A stretch of DNA of 64,000 nt from Pseudomonas sp. DY-1 (GTDB taxonomy: Bacteria; Pseudomonadota; Gammaproteobacteria; Pseudomonadales; Pseudomonadaceae): contig NZ_CP032616.1 of the NCBI RefSeq assembly GCF_003626975.1, forward strand, positions 3,348,001 to 3,412,000, written 5' to 3'. The notes under the pieces are model-generated. The model saw only the letters and a program-made list of their open reading frames with translations. It was not told where the DNA came from and ran no database searches. Positions 1-9,311 of the stretch are shown here, one piece after another (position 1 is the first letter of the stretch; every line of letters starts with the position of its first letter). Position numbers and translations under genes: made by a program.

Positions 1-632
1 GCCTGGAGCACGGCCTGCACCACCTTGGGTTCAAGCGCATCGCCCGGTTGACTGGCGCGCCCCCAGCGCTGCTCCACCGGGAACATGCGACCTTCGCTGC
101 GCACCACCGGCGCCTCGTCGAGCAGACGCGACAAACGCTCGCCTTCCAGCGTGGCGGACATCAGCAGCACCTTCAGCGCCGGCTCGTCGCGCAGCAAGGC
201 GCGGCCGTTCAGGCAGAGGGCCAGAGCCAGATCGGCATCGAGGCTTCGCTCGTGGAACTCGTCGAAAATCACCAGCCCAACGCCCTCGAGCGCCGGGTCT
301 TCCTGGAGGCGGCGAGCCAGGATGCCCTCGGTCACCACTTCGATGCGTGTGCGCGGGCCGACCTTCGATTCCAGGCGGATGCGGTAGCCAACGGTTTCCC
401 CTACCGACTCCCCCAGTTCGCTGGCCAGGCGCTCGGCGGCCGCCCGGGCGGCCAGGCGACGCGGTTCCAGCATCAGGATGCTCTGTCCGGCGAGCCACGG
501 TTCGTCCAGCAGCGCCAACGGCACGCGGGTGGTCTTGCCAGCGCCGGGCGGCGCCTCCAGCACAGCTTCGTGGCGAGATTGCAGGGCGGCCCGCAGGTCG
601 GGCAGGACGGCATCGATGGGTAGGGGATTCAT
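1..632 (-). CDS. hrpB: ATP-dependent helicase HrpB, N-terminal part (cut by window edge)
   Basis: DEAH-type RNA helicase family. Translating leftward from the ATG at 632 gives a protein beginning [17 protein letters not shown]. It carries helicase motif I ([12 protein letters not shown], Walker A), motif Ia (LEPRRLAAR), motif II (IFDEFHERS) and motif III (LMSAT), in the right order and spacing. Only about 210 residues lie in the window; family members run to about 800-850. The substrate of bacterial HrpB is not well defined, so no specific role is claimed. It is divergent from the lipoprotein gene at 759. The identity is secure; only the missing 3' part is uncertain. Confidence 0.93.
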   Translation of the reverse strand, partial: MNPLPIDAVLPDLRAALQSRHEAVLEAPPGAGKTTRVPLALLDEPWLAGQSILMLEPRRLAARAAAERLASELGESVGETVGYRIRLESKVGPRTRIEVVTEGILARRLQEDPALEGVGLVIFDEFHERSLDADLALALCLNGRALLRDEPALKVLLMSATLEGERLSRLLDEAPVVRSEGRMFPVEQRWGRASQPGDALEPKVVQAVLQ

Positions 633-663
633 GGGTACTCCAGGCAGGCGCAAAGTATACCGG

Positions 664-678
664 CGAACTGCCAGTTCG
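664..678. promoter_or_regulatory. short inverted repeat between divergent genes
   Basis: CGAACTG, one base, then CAGTTCG: a perfect 7-bp inverted repeat in the 126-bp gap between hrpB and the lipoprotein gene. It could be an operator or part of a hairpin, since flanking CCGG bases extend the symmetry. No regulator can be named, and function is a guess. Confidence 0.25.
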
Positions 679-758
679 TTGCCGGGGTCTTAGATGAACC
701 AGGCGGTTTTGAAACGAACGCCTTGGTATAGTTGCGATCTTTCGACCAGGAGATGCAT

Positions 759-1178
759 ATGCGCATTGCTTCCCGTTGGATCGGCGGCGCCGTCGCCGCT
801 GCTCTGTTCACCCAGCTCACCGCCTGCGGCACGCTCTTCTATCCGGATCGTCGTGGCCAGATCGAAGGCAAGATCGACCCCGTGGTCGCCGCGCTGGATG
901 CTATCGGCATTCTTTTCTATGTGATCCCCGGCCTGATCGCCTTCGCCGTCGATTTCGCCACCGGCGCGATCTACCTGCCCGATGGCCAGACCGCACAAGT
1001 CGCCCCTGAAACCCTGCGCGAGGCCATCGGCGCCGATGGCAAGGTCGACCCGGTGCGCCTGAAGTCGATCATCGCCCGTGAAACCGGCCATGACCTGCCG
1101 CTGGACAACCCGCAACTGCTGCAGCGCAGCGGCAACCTGCAGCAGTTGGCTGCATACGGTCTGCACCCGGCGGCCTGA
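759..1178 (+). CDS. small predicted lipoprotein, polyribonucleotide-type function unknown
   Basis: A 139-residue protein of unknown function. It starts MRIASRWIGGAVAAALF and has a lipobox ending LTAC at about residues 19-22, so it is likely lipidated and exported. A central hydrophobic stretch (GILFYVIPGLIAFAVDF) suggests further membrane contact. The start at 759 is preferred over in-frame ATGs at 732 and 753 because AGGAG at 748-752 lies 6 bases upstream of it. The next gene begins 1 base after its stop, so the two are probably co-transcribed. I do not recognise the family beyond a conserved Pseudomonas lipoprotein. Confidence 0.7.
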   Translation: MRIASRWIGGAVAAALFTQLTACGTLFYPDRRGQIEGKIDPVVAALDAIGILFYVIPGLIAFAVDFATGAIYLPDGQTAQVAPETLREAIGADGKVDPVRLKSIIARETGHDLPLDNPQLLQRSGNLQQLAAYGLHPAA

Positions 1179-1179
1179 A

Positions 1180-1683
1180 ATGGGCGAGCTGGCGCGGCAT
1201 TTCCAACATCTGCTGGCTTACCACGCCTGGGCGTACCAACGTCTGCTGGATAGCCTGCGGCAAGTGGATGACGCGGCGTACCGCGCCCCGTGCGGGCTGT
1301 TCTTTGGCAGCCTGCACGGCACCCTGAATCATCTGGCTGCAGTGGACCGCATCTGGCTGGCAAGGGTTCGCCAGGAACCCCAGCCCTATGATCGACTGGA
1401 TGTGGAAGTGGCCAGCGGCCGTGACGAACTCGCCACCTGCCTGGCGGCAGGCGTCCAGGCCTGGCAGGCACAACTGGTCGGCCTGGATGACGCGACCCTG
1501 TTGCGCCCGCTGGATTACCGCAACATGCGCGGCGATCCACAGCAGCGTTCGCTGAGCGATATCGTCACCCACCTGGTCAACCATGGCACCCATCACCGGG
1601 GCCAGGCCTCCGCCGCAATCTCGGCAATGGGCCTGGAGACGCCAGCCATGGACTTCATCTACTTCAAGCCGGAGTCGGCATGA
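1180..1683 (+). CDS. DinB-family protein
   Basis: 167 residues with the four-helix DinB/YfiT layout. Histidines expected to hold a divalent metal appear in HGTLNHLAAVDRIW near residue 47 and in HLVNHGTHHRGQ near residue 130. Family members are metal-binding proteins, some of them thiol S-transferases; the substrate here is unknown. The start follows the lipoprotein stop by one base. Its stop overlaps the start of the metal transporter (ATGA at 1680), which supports an operon of three genes. Confidence 0.8.
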   Translation: MGELARHFQHLLAYHAWAYQRLLDSLRQVDDAAYRAPCGLFFGSLHGTLNHLAAVDRIWLARVRQEPQPYDRLDVEVASGRDELATCLAAGVQAWQAQLVGLDDATLLRPLDYRNMRGDPQQRSLSDIVTHLVNHGTHHRGQASAAISAMGLETPAMDFIYFKPESA

Positions 1684-2567
1684 CCTCATCCCGCCAGCAC
1701 GCGCAGTTGCTGCGCCTGGCCACTCGCGCCTCACTCGTTGTCGCCATCACCCTGGTCATTGCCAAAGCCATTGCCTGGGCCATGAGTGGCTCGGTCAGCT
1801 TGCTGGCCGGCCTCACCGACTCTCTGATGGACAGCGCAGCGTCATTGCTCAACCTGCTGGCGGTGCATTACGCACTGAAGCCGGCAGACGACGATCACCG
1901 CTACGGGCATGGCAAGGCCGAGGCCCTGGCAGGCCTGGCCCAGGCGCTGTTCATCAGCGTCAGCGCCGTACTGGTGGCCGCCCAGGCGTATGAACGGCTG
2001 AACGACCCGGAACCGCTCGGCGCGCAGGCGCTCGGCATAGGCGTGATGATCCTGTCGCTGGCGCTTACCGCCGGCTTGCTGATGCTCCAGCGCCGGGTGA
2101 TCCGCGCCACCGGTTCCTCTGCGATCCGTGCCGACTCGCTGCACTATCGCTCCGACCTGCTGCTCAACGGCAGCATCCTCCTCGCACTCATCCTGGCGAG
2201 CTTCGGCTGGCAGCGGGCCGACGGGCTGTTCGGCATGGGTATTGCCGGATACATCCTCTGGAGCGCGATCGGCATCGCCCGGGAATCGATCTCGGTATTG
2301 ATGGACGAGGAGCTGACGCCCGCCATCAGCGCCGACATGCACCGGCTTGCCTGCTCCGTCCCGGGTGTACTCGGCGCTCATGACCTGCGCACGCGAATCT
2401 CCGGCAACCATTGGTACGTGCAATTGCACCTGGAACTACCGGGCGAACTGACGCTATCCCGCGCCCATGTACTCTGCGAGGAGGCGGCGCAGGCCATCAC
2501 CGACCAGTACCCGCGCGCCGAAGTGCTGGTGCACGCCGACCCCAGTGAAGTGGTGAAACACGACTAG
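1680..2567 (+). CDS. fieF: cation diffusion facilitator, FieF/YiiP type
   Basis: A 295-residue inner-membrane divalent-metal/proton antiporter. It has six hydrophobic segments followed by a cytoplasmic C-terminal domain. The transport-site residues are visible: TDSLMDSAAS (Asp-x3-Asp in TM2) and ADSLHYRSDLLLNG (His-x3-Asp in TM5), both typical of FieF, and DDDHRYGHGKAEALAG follows TM2. Members export iron, zinc or cadmium. The exact metal cannot be read from sequence. The gene overlaps the DinB-like gene by 4 bases. Confidence 0.88.
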   Translation: MTSSRQHAQLLRLATRASLVVAITLVIAKAIAWAMSGSVSLLAGLTDSLMDSAASLLNLLAVHYALKPADDDHRYGHGKAEALAGLAQALFISVSAVLVAAQAYERLNDPEPLGAQALGIGVMILSLALTAGLLMLQRRVIRATGSSAIRADSLHYRSDLLLNGSILLALILASFGWQRADGLFGMGIAGYILWSAIGIARESISVLMDEELTPAISADMHRLACSVPGVLGAHDLRTRISGNHWYVQLHLELPGELTLSRAHVLCEEAAQAITDQYPRAEVLVHADPSEVVKHD

Positions 2568-2626
2568 AGTAATTACTCTAAAACTTCTAGACTCGCTCGC
2601 TCCATAACAAGAACGAGGAGTCCGCA

Positions 2627-3046
2627 ATGCCCCTGTCCCTTTCCGCCACCACCCTGCTCGGCCTGGTCGCCTGGAGTCTGCTGCTGGTTTTCCTGATGGT
2701 GAACCAGCGTGGCCTGCTGGTGCTGACCGGGCGGATGAGGGTCAACGCCTTCGCCGCTGATGGCAGCAACACCCCCGGCGCCTTCGGGCAGCGCCTGGTG
2801 CGCGCCCATGCCAACACCCTGGAAAACCTGCCGATGCAGGCCGCGCTGTTGCTCTATGCCATCACCACCGAGCAGACCGCCGTCACCGATCCACTCGCCG
2901 GTTTGTTGCTGGGCGCCCGCTTGTTCCAGAGCCTCGTGCACCTCATCAGCACCAGCGCGCTGTTCGTCTGGCTGAGATTTGCCGGGTTCTTCGTGCAGCT
3001 GGCAATCATGGCCTGGTGGCTGCTAAAGCTGGCCGGGGTGATCTGA
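2627..3046 (+). CDS. MAPEG-family membrane protein
   Basis: 139 residues with four predicted membrane helices. The segment RAHANTLENLPMQAALLLYA is the hallmark of the MAPEG superfamily (membrane-associated proteins in eicosanoid and glutathione metabolism). Bacterial members of this short type are poorly characterised and may have glutathione-transferase-like activity. GAGGAG lies 7-12 bases before the ATG. A strong terminator follows at 3064. Confidence 0.85.
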   Translation: MPLSLSATTLLGLVAWSLLLVFLMVNQRGLLVLTGRMRVNAFAADGSNTPGAFGQRLVRAHANTLENLPMQAALLLYAITTEQTAVTDPLAGLLLGARLFQSLVHLISTSALFVWLRFAGFFVQLAIMAWWLLKLAGVI

Positions 3047-3063
3047 CGCCTCAGGAAGCTAAT

Positions 3064-3096
3064 AAAAAAGGGGGCCCCGTACAGCGGGCCCCCTTC
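3064..3096 (+). terminator. rho-independent terminator after MAPEG gene
   Basis: A run of A, then a perfect 10-bp GC-rich stem (AAGGGGGCCC at 3068-3077 and GGGCCCCCTT at 3086-3095). The A run on the left would make it work for leftward transcripts as well. Confidence 0.75.
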
Positions 3097-3379
3097 GGGA
3101 AATTCGTCCTGTGCTGGCGATTTTGTCGCCGCTTTCATCGCCTGCCTGATTGGGCAGTGCGGACCCGGGGGCCTGCTCGATCCGGTTGGGTCGGCGGCGC
3201 CGACACACCTGATTGGGCGGGTCGGGTGGACTTGCTGTCCGGGCCGTGAAACTGAGAGAAATATTACGGCGACGAACGCGACGAATGATTGCGAATATTG
3301 CTCACAAAAGTACTGCTTGCGCAATTAATCACCAAAGAAGCAATATTCACAGCAATCAGAACAAAGAGATGGCTCTGCA
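3097..3379. other. intergenic leader of the Lrp-type regulator
   Basis: No gene seen. The left part is GC-rich and holds an 11-bp direct repeat, CCTGATTGGGC, at 3145-3155 and 3208-3218. From about 3250 it becomes AT-rich. Two similar half-palindromic elements, GCGAATATTGC (3291-3301) and GCAATATTCAC (3340-3350), lie just before the regulator and could be autoregulatory Lrp-family binding sites. That reading is inference. Confidence 0.35.
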
Positions 3380-3859
3380 ATGGAAAAACTCGATCGATAC
3401 GACCTCAAGATCCTCGCCGAATTGCAGCGCGACGCGCGCATCTCGAATCAAGAGCTGGCCGAACGGATCGGACTGTCACCTTCCCCCTGCTCTCGGCGGG
3501 TAAAGCAGCTGGAGGACGACGGCTACATCGTCCGCCAGGTCGCGCTGCTTGACCGCAAGAAGCTCGGCCTCAGCCTCACCGCCTATGTGTTGATCGGCAT
3601 GGATCGCCACACACCGGAACGCTTCGAGCATTTCCAGGAAGTCATCCGTCAGTGTCCCGAGGTGCTGGAGTGCAGCCTGGTGACCGGAATGGAGGCGGAC
3701 TACCAGCTGAAAGTGGTGGTACCAGACATGGACCATTACCAGCAATTCCTGCTGGGCCAGTTGACCCGGATCGAAGGCGTGACCAGCGTGCGTTCGAGCT
3801 TCGTGCTCAATCAGGTGTTGAGCAGCACCGAGCTGCCCCTGGGTCATCTGCGCGGCTGA
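3380..3859 (+). CDS. Lrp/AsnC-family transcriptional regulator
   Basis: 159 residues. The N-terminal winged helix (LDRYDLKILAELQRDARISN, then LAERIGLSPSPCSRRVKQLE) is characteristic of the Lrp family. The RAM ligand-binding domain follows, with PEVLECSLVTGMEADYQLKV as its signature region. Such proteins sense amino acids and commonly control genes for their use. No target is adjacent, since the next genes are unrelated. The AT-rich leader with repeated AATATT elements suggests autoregulation. Confidence 0.9.
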   Translation: MEKLDRYDLKILAELQRDARISNQELAERIGLSPSPCSRRVKQLEDDGYIVRQVALLDRKKLGLSLTAYVLIGMDRHTPERFEHFQEVIRQCPEVLECSLVTGMEADYQLKVVVPDMDHYQQFLLGQLTRIEGVTSVRSSFVLNQVLSSTELPLGHLRG

Positions 3860-3888
3860 ACGGACCTCGCGCGACGGACGGCTTGGCG

Positions 3889-3894
3889 TATAAT
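3889..3894 (+). promoter_or_regulatory. candidate -10 element upstream of DUF2788 gene
   Basis: TATAAT in the context GGCGTATAATCGCCGCG, 141 bases before the DUF2788 start. No convincing -35 hexamer sits at 16-18 bp, so this is weak support for a promoter. Confidence 0.35.
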
Positions 3895-4034
3895 CGCCGC
3901 GCTTTGCTGCACCCCTCGCGTGGCCCCGCCTCACAAGAGCCTTCCGGCTCACGGAATCACAAGTGCACCGCCCCGCTTTCCGCCCGGCCCTCGGCCCTGC
4001 GGGTGCAGCCTGTATTCAGCCCAAGAGGTGTGAG

Positions 4035-4238
4035 ATGAGTCCGGAGAAGTTCGAAGAATTGATGATGACAGCGATGATCGCCGTTCTGGTGGCCTTCATG
4101 GCCTTCATCGTCTGGGACCTGGCCAAGAAGTCCAAGGCGGGTCGCTTCGGCACCATGATCCTGTTTCTTGCCCTCGGCCTTGGCGTGCTGGGCTTTGTCA
4201 TCAAGACGCTGGTGATCGGCAGTATCGAAGGTCTTTGA
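4035..4238 (+). CDS. DUF2788 small membrane protein
   Basis: 67 residues, beginning MSPEKFEELMMTAMIAVLVA. It has two hydrophobic segments flanking the conserved loop WDLAKKSKAGRFGT, the signature of DUF2788 proteins. Function is unknown. AAGAGG at 4023-4028 gives a well-placed ribosome site for the start at 4035, so an upstream in-frame ATG at 3963 is not used. It converges on rluE. Confidence 0.8.
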   Translation: MSPEKFEELMMTAMIAVLVAFMAFIVWDLAKKSKAGRFGTMILFLALGLGVLGFVIKTLVIGSIEGL

Positions 4239-4266
4239 GCAGCCCGAAAACCCAGGCGGTGCCGAC

Positions 4267-4893
4267 TTAGAGCATCGCCGGCACGTCCCGGTATTCTCCT
4301 GGCTCCAGCCCATCGAGGCTCCAGGGACCAATGCGTACCCGCACCAGCCGCAACGTAGGCAAGCCAACTGCAGCGGTCATGCGCCGCACCTGACGGTTAC
4401 GTCCTTCACGAATCACCAGTTCCAGCCAGGTGGTAGGTACGCTCTTGCGAAAACGCACCGGCGGATTGCGCTCCCACAGCGCAGGCTCTTCGATCTGCCG
4501 GGCCTCGGCGGGCAGGGTCGGACCGTCATTCAGCTCCACGCCTTCACGCAGCCGTTTCAGTTGCTCGTCACTGGGCTCCCCCTCCACCTGCACCCAATAG
4601 GTCTTGGCGAGTTTGTGCTTCGGATCGGCGATTCGCGCCTGCAGCTGGCCATCGTTGGTCAGCAGCAGGAGGCCTTCGCTGTCGCGGTCGAGGCGACCGG
4701 CGGGGTAGATGCCGGGGATCGGGATGTAGTCCTTGAGGGTCGCGCGGCCGTCGCCGTCGCTGAACTGAGTCAGCACGTCGAAGGGCTTGTTGAACAGCAC
4801 CAGGCGCGGCTCCACCGGGGGCGACTTGGCCACACGACGGGGCGCAGCAGGGCGACGGGAAGCAGGGCGAGAGGGACGAGTTGGGCGCGACAT
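4267..4893 (-). CDS. rluE: 23S rRNA pseudouridine(2457) synthase RluE
   Basis: 208 residues. It converts U2457 of 23S rRNA to pseudouridine. The RsuA/RluE core begins at [20 protein letters not shown]. The catalytic aspartate is in [18 protein letters not shown], and [20 protein letters not shown] is the conserved C-terminal motif. There is no N-terminal S4 domain, as in E. coli RluE. A basic, proline-rich N-tail ([15 protein letters not shown]) precedes the core. The start at 4893 is the last ATG before the conserved region; the longer open frame to 5364 has no family support. Confidence 0.9.
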   Translation of the reverse strand: MSRPTRPSRPASRRPAAPRRVAKSPPVEPRLVLFNKPFDVLTQFSDGDGRATLKDYIPIPGIYPAGRLDRDSEGLLLLTNDGQLQARIADPKHKLAKTYWVQVEGEPSDEQLKRLREGVELNDGPTLPAEARQIEEPALWERNPPVRFRKSVPTTWLELVIREGRNRQVRRMTAAVGLPTLRLVRVRIGPWSLDGLEPGEYRDVPAML

Positions 4894-4971
4894 GCCTGGA
4901 AACGGGTTGGCGGTCTGGGAATGGGAGAGGCATGCTAGGTTGACTGCCTCCCCGCCGCAAGAGAGAACGCC

Positions 4972-6021
4972 ATGCCGCGTGCCCTGCGCCCCACCTGGCT
5001 GATCAACCTGATGACCCTCGCAGGCTATCACCGCTCGCCCTATCGCGGTCCGGCGACGACCAACTTTGACGGCCGTCGATTCCGCAACCTCGAACCCAAG
5101 CCGCACAAGGACCTGCGGTCCTTCCTGCGCTGGCAGTTCAGTCGCGAGAAGCAGGCGGACTGGCTCGACCAGCCCGGCCCGGCCGTGCCGCCCGAGGTTC
5201 CCGCGCGCGTGCAAGGCAACGAACTCCGGGTCACCTACATCAATCACGCCACCCTGCTGCTGCAACATCGCGGACTGAACATCCTCACGGACCCGGTCTG
5301 GTCGCAGCGGGTCAGCCCGTTCAGCTTCGTCGGCCCCAAACGCCATCACCCGCCGGGCCTGCAACTGGACCAGTTACCGCCCATCGACCTGATCCTGGTC
5401 AGCCACAACCATTACGACCACCTTGACCTGGAAAGCCTGCGCGGGCTGGTAGAGCGCTTTCCGCAGGCCACCGTCGTCAGCGGCCTGGGCAATGGGATGC
5501 TGATCCGGGAGGCCGGCTTCAAACAGGTGGTCGAACTGGACTGGTGGCAGGAGATGCCGCTGGCCGGCGACCTGAAGCTCCACTCGGTGCCGGTCCAGCA
5601 TTGGTCGGCGCGGACCCGTAGCGATACCAACGAAACGCTGTGGATGGGCTTCGTCATCGAGTCGCCCGACGGTCCGTTCCTGTTCCCCGGTGATACCGGT
5701 CTGGGGCCAGAATTCCGCCTCATTCGCGAACGCTTCGGGCCGATGCGCTTCGCCGCGCTGCCCATCGGAGCCTACGCACCGCGCTGGTTCATGCGCGACA
5801 ACCACATGAACCCGGACGATGCGGTCCAGGCGCACCAGCAACTGGAATCCCGCAACAGCCTGGCCATCCACTTCGGCACCTTCAACCTGACCGATGAAGG
5901 CCAGTTCGCCCCACCCCGCGACCTCGGCAAGGCCCTGGCCGATTGGAAGGTGGAAGCAGAGGTGTTCCGCGTGCCGACGCCGGGGTATCAGTGGCTGATT
6001 CCCCCCATGAGCCATGAATGA
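4972..6021 (+). CDS. metallo-beta-lactamase-fold hydrolase, RomA / NAPE-PLD type
   Basis: 349 residues. It contains the zinc motif SHNHYDHLD, a downstream metal-ligand region ([14 protein letters not shown]), [12 protein letters not shown] and a late HFGTF motif. This set and order match the UlaG/RomA/NAPE-PLD-like branch of the MBL fold, which hydrolyses phosphodiester or ester bonds. The substrate is unknown. AGAGAG precedes the ATG by about 7 bases. It is divergent from rluE with a 78-bp gap and converges on amn across a shared terminator. Confidence 0.82.
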   Translation: MPRALRPTWLINLMTLAGYHRSPYRGPATTNFDGRRFRNLEPKPHKDLRSFLRWQFSREKQADWLDQPGPAVPPEVPARVQGNELRVTYINHATLLLQHRGLNILTDPVWSQRVSPFSFVGPKRHHPPGLQLDQLPPIDLILVSHNHYDHLDLESLRGLVERFPQATVVSGLGNGMLIREAGFKQVVELDWWQEMPLAGDLKLHSVPVQHWSARTRSDTNETLWMGFVIESPDGPFLFPGDTGLGPEFRLIRERFGPMRFAALPIGAYAPRWFMRDNHMNPDDAVQAHQQLESRNSLAIHFGTFNLTDEGQFAPPRDLGKALADWKVEAEVFRVPTPGYQWLIPPMSHE

Positions 6022-6049
6022 AAAAGGGCCACGAGATGCGGCCCTTTTG
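6021..6049. terminator. bidirectional terminator between MBL-fold gene and amn
   Basis: AAAAGGGCC at 6022-6030 pairs with GGCCCTTTT at 6040-6048. A and T runs on either side allow it to act for both convergent genes. Confidence 0.8.
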
Positions 6050-6060
6050 CTTGTCGATCT

Positions 6061-7542
6061 TTAGCGGAACGGCGGCTCGTCGAAGCTGCGCAGCTTGCGC
6101 GAGTGCAGTGAGTTGAGCTGGGTACGCAGCAGGTCGAGTGCGGCAATGCCGATGCGCAGGTGCTGGCTGACGGCGCGCTGGTAGAAGGCGCTGGCCGAAC
6201 CGGGCAGCTTGATCTCGCTATGCAGCGGTTTGTCGGAAACGCACAGCAAGGTTCCGTAAGGCACCCGCAGGCGGTAGCCCTGGGCCGCAACCGTGCCGCT
6301 TTCCATGTCCACGGCAACCGCCCGTGACAGGTTGATCAGCGGCCGTTCCTGGGCCCAACGCAGCTCCCAGTTGCGGTCGTCGTAGGTGAGTACGGTGCCG
6401 GTACGCAGGCGGCGCTTGAGGTCTTCGCCGCGCTCGCCAGTGACCTGCGCCGCCGCCTCCTGCAACGCCTGCTGCACTTCGGCCAGCGCCGGCAACGGGA
6501 TGTTGGGCGGCAGCACGCGGTCGAGAATGCCGTCGCGACGCATGTAGGCATGGGCCAGCACATAGTCACCGATGGTCTGCGACTGCCGCAGCCCGCCACA
6601 GTGGCCGATCATTAGCCAGCAGTGCGGACGCAGTACGGCCAGGTGGTCGGTGATGTTCTTAGCGTTGGACGGACCGACGCCGATATTCACCAGGGTTACG
6701 CCATGGCCGTCGTTGGCGATGAGGTGGTAGGCCGGCATCTGGTAACGGTGCCAGACCACGCCGTCGACGATGGCCTGCATCTCGCCTTCGTCCATGTCGC
6801 GCTCCACCACCACATTGCCCGGCAGGACCATGCGCACGAAGCGTGGATCCTCTCGCAGCTGGTCGATGCCATGACGGATGAACTGGTCGACGTAGCGGTG
6901 ATAGTTGGTCAGCAGGATCCACGGCTGAACGTGCCGCCAATCGCTGCCGGTGTAATGCACCAGTCGGCGAAGGGAGAAGTCCACCCGCGCTGCGTCGAAC
7001 AGGGCCAGCGGCAGCGGATCGGTGTTCTCCCAATCGTAGAGTCCGTCGGCCACGCCATCGGTAGCGGCAGAAAGGTCCGTACTGGGGAAGACCCGCGCCA
7101 GTTCGGCGGCGGTCACACCGGACCCTGCCAGCTCATCACCATGCTCCACTACATAGGGATACGGGATGTTCTGCTGGCTGGTACCCACTTCCACCTGCAC
7201 GGTGAAGTCGTGCATCAGCGGTCGCAGTTGTTCAAGGAGATAGGTGCGGAAGGCGTCCGGGTGGGTGACGGTGACACTGTAGTTGCCCGGTACCTGGATC
7301 TTGGCGAAGGCGCGGGTCGTGGAAGGGACTTCGCCCTGGCAGCGGTACGTGATGCGCAGCAACGGATAGCGGAACGACGCACGCTGCGCGGCATTCGGCT
7401 CGACGCGTTCCTTGATGTAGTGTTTCAACGCCTGACTAAGGGCACCAGTGGCCTGCCTGTGCAGCTCGGAGAGGCGGTCAACGGCTTCCTCGGCGGTTTC
7501 GGCAATCACAAAATCGTTCGGTTCGAGGCTCACGGTCGGCAT
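6061..7542 (-). CDS. amn: AMP nucleosidase
   Basis: 493 residues. It hydrolyses AMP to adenine and ribose 5-phosphate in purine salvage. It matches the E. coli family along its whole length: an N-terminal regulatory domain with RRLVHYTGSDWRHVQPW and LLTNYHRYVDQF, then the nucleoside-phosphorylase-like catalytic domain with ITLVNIGVGPSNAKNITDHL (here VTLVNIG), WLMIGHCGGLR and AVDMESGTVAAQGYR, ending LRSFDEPPFR. The start at 7542 (MPTVSLEPNDF) gives the usual length. An ATG at 7593 is possible, and neither has a strong ribosome site. Confidence 0.93.
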   Translation of the reverse strand: MPTVSLEPNDFVIAETAEEAVDRLSELHRQATGALSQALKHYIKERVEPNAAQRASFRYPLLRITYRCQGEVPSTTRAFAKIQVPGNYSVTVTHPDAFRTYLLEQLRPLMHDFTVQVEVGTSQQNIPYPYVVEHGDELAGSGVTAAELARVFPSTDLSAATDGVADGLYDWENTDPLPLALFDAARVDFSLRRLVHYTGSDWRHVQPWILLTNYHRYVDQFIRHGIDQLREDPRFVRMVLPGNVVVERDMDEGEMQAIVDGVVWHRYQMPAYHLIANDGHGVTLVNIGVGPSNAKNITDHLAVLRPHCWLMIGHCGGLRQSQTIGDYVLAHAYMRRDGILDRVLPPNIPLPALAEVQQALQEAAAQVTGERGEDLKRRLRTGTVLTYDDRNWELRWAQERPLINLSRAVAVDMESGTVAAQGYRLRVPYGTLLCVSDKPLHSEIKLPGSASAFYQRAVSQHLRIGIAALDLLRTQLNSLHSRKLRSFDEPPFR

Positions 7543-7661
7543 CCTGTCTATTCGCTCTGGACCTATCTTGCCTGCTTGGACAGATAAAGGCATAGAACGA
7601 TTCGGCAGGATGCCGCGCCGCAGCCGCCACCCGCTGCAAGAGCGGATGGCCAAGCCGCAGA

Positions 7662-9311
7662 TCACGCCAGGTGAGGCGTCGATCGAGCTACCAGGGCCTC
7701 GACGTCGGCACCGCGAGGCAACGTGCCATAGACACGCCCATGCTCGCCCAGACGACTACCGATGAAGGCATCGGCAACCGTGGCATTGCCGGCTTCCAGG
7801 AGCAGCTTGGCCTGCAAGGCCACGGCCACGTCTTCGGTCAGCTGGCGGGCCCGATACTGGATGTCAGCGGTGTCGGCAAAGCCCTTCTTCAGCTTGCCGA
7901 TGAAGGACGCCAGGCGCGCATCGCCATGACCATTCCCCAGTTCGGCGAAGAGTGCATCGAGCACGCCCGGCTCCTTGGACAGGGCACGCAGCACGTCCAG
8001 GCACTGCACGTTGCCGGAGCCTTCCCAGGTCGAGTTCACCGGCGCTTCGCGGTACAAACGCGGCAGGATGGTGTCCTCCACGTAGCCTGCACCACCCAGG
8101 CACTCGGCGGCCTCGTTGATCATCGCGGGCGCCCGTTTGCAGATCCAGTACTTGCCCACGGCGGTCACCAGTCGGGCGAACTTGTCTTCCTGCTCGTCGT
8201 GGACCTTGTCCAGGGCGCGCCCCATGCGCATGGTCAGGGCCAGCGCGGCTTCGCTTTCCAGGGCCAGGTCGGCCAACACGTTCTGCATAAGTGGCTGCTC
8301 GGCCAGCACGCGGCCACCGACCTTGCGGTAGGCGCAGTGGTGCGCGGCCTGGGTCAGTGCCTGACGCATCAGGGCGCTGGAACCGATCATGCAGTCGAAG
8401 CGGGTCAGGGACACCATCTCGATGATGGTCGGCACGCCACGCCCCTCCTCGCCCACCATCCAGGCCAGGGCACCACGGTACTCCACCTCGCTGGAGGCGT
8501 TGGACCAGTTACCCAGCTTGTTCTTCAGCCGCTGGATGTAGAACTCGTTGCGGCTGCCGTCCGGCCGGTGGCGCGGCAGCAGGAAGCAGGACAGGCCCTT
8601 GTCGGTGTAGGCCAGGGTAAGGAAGGCATCACACATGGGTGCCGAGCAGAACCACTTGTGGCCCACGAGTTCGTATGCCTGGCCAGGCCCGGGGATGCCC
8701 ACGGGATGGGCGCGGGTCGTGTTGGCACGAACGTCGGTGCCCCCCTGTTTCTCGGTCATGGCCATGCCGATGGTGACGCCGGCCTTCTGCTCCATGGGCA
8801 AGTTGCGCGGGTCGTACTCACGGGAAAGGATCTTCGGCAGCCACTGCTCGGCGATTTCCGGCTGCAGTCGCAGCGCGGGCACACTGGCGAAGGTCATGGT
8901 CAACGGGCAGCCGGTGCCGGCTTCGGCCTGGCTGTGAAGGTAACTCAAGCCGGCACGGGCAACCTGGGCGCCGGCGCGCGGGTCGGTCCAGGGCATCGAG
9001 GGGATGCCATGCTCGATGGAGGCGCGCATCAGCTCGTGGTAGGCCGGGTGGAACTCCACCAGGTCCACACGGTGCCCGTAGCGATCATGGCTCTTGAACA
9101 CCGGTTTGTTCTCGTTGGCGAGGAATCCCGCGCTCATCAGCGGACCTCCGGCCAGGGCGCCATAGGCATCGAGGCGCTCTTCGGCCCAGCCACCCTGGTA
9201 GCGGCGGACCCACTCCTGCAGCGGCAGGTCGACGCGATAGAGGTTGGCGCCATCCAGCGGCGGTACCTGGTTGAAGACTTCGTGGGTTTCGGCGAATTCG
9301 TGCAGGCTCAT
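7662..9311 (-). CDS. aidB: AidB-like acyl-CoA dehydrogenase
   Basis: 549 residues of the AidB branch of acyl-CoA dehydrogenases. Diagnostic stretches include HEVFNQVPPLDGANLY at the N-terminus, GMAMTEKQGGTDVRANTTRA (FAD region), LKNKLGNWSNASSEVEYRGA and YREAPVNSTWEGSGNVQCLD. In E. coli AidB is a flavoprotein of the adaptive response to alkylation with weak dehydrogenase activity. Here it is paired with a TetR regulator instead of the Ada response, so lipid or acyl metabolism is equally possible. Its start overlaps the TetR gene stop (ATGA at 9308-9311), so the two are translationally coupled. Confidence 0.87.
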   Translation of the reverse strand: MSLHEFAETHEVFNQVPPLDGANLYRVDLPLQEWVRRYQGGWAEERLDAYGALAGGPLMSAGFLANENKPVFKSHDRYGHRVDLVEFHPAYHELMRASIEHGIPSMPWTDPRAGAQVARAGLSYLHSQAEAGTGCPLTMTFASVPALRLQPEIAEQWLPKILSREYDPRNLPMEQKAGVTIGMAMTEKQGGTDVRANTTRAHPVGIPGPGQAYELVGHKWFCSAPMCDAFLTLAYTDKGLSCFLLPRHRPDGSRNEFYIQRLKNKLGNWSNASSEVEYRGALAWMVGEEGRGVPTIIEMVSLTRFDCMIGSSALMRQALTQAAHHCAYRKVGGRVLAEQPLMQNVLADLALESEAALALTMRMGRALDKVHDEQEDKFARLVTAVGKYWICKRAPAMINEAAECLGGAGYVEDTILPRLYREAPVNSTWEGSGNVQCLDVLRALSKEPGVLDALFAELGNGHGDARLASFIGKLKKGFADTADIQYRARQLTEDVAVALQAKLLLEAGNATVADAFIGSRLGEHGRVYGTLPRGADVEALVARSTPHLA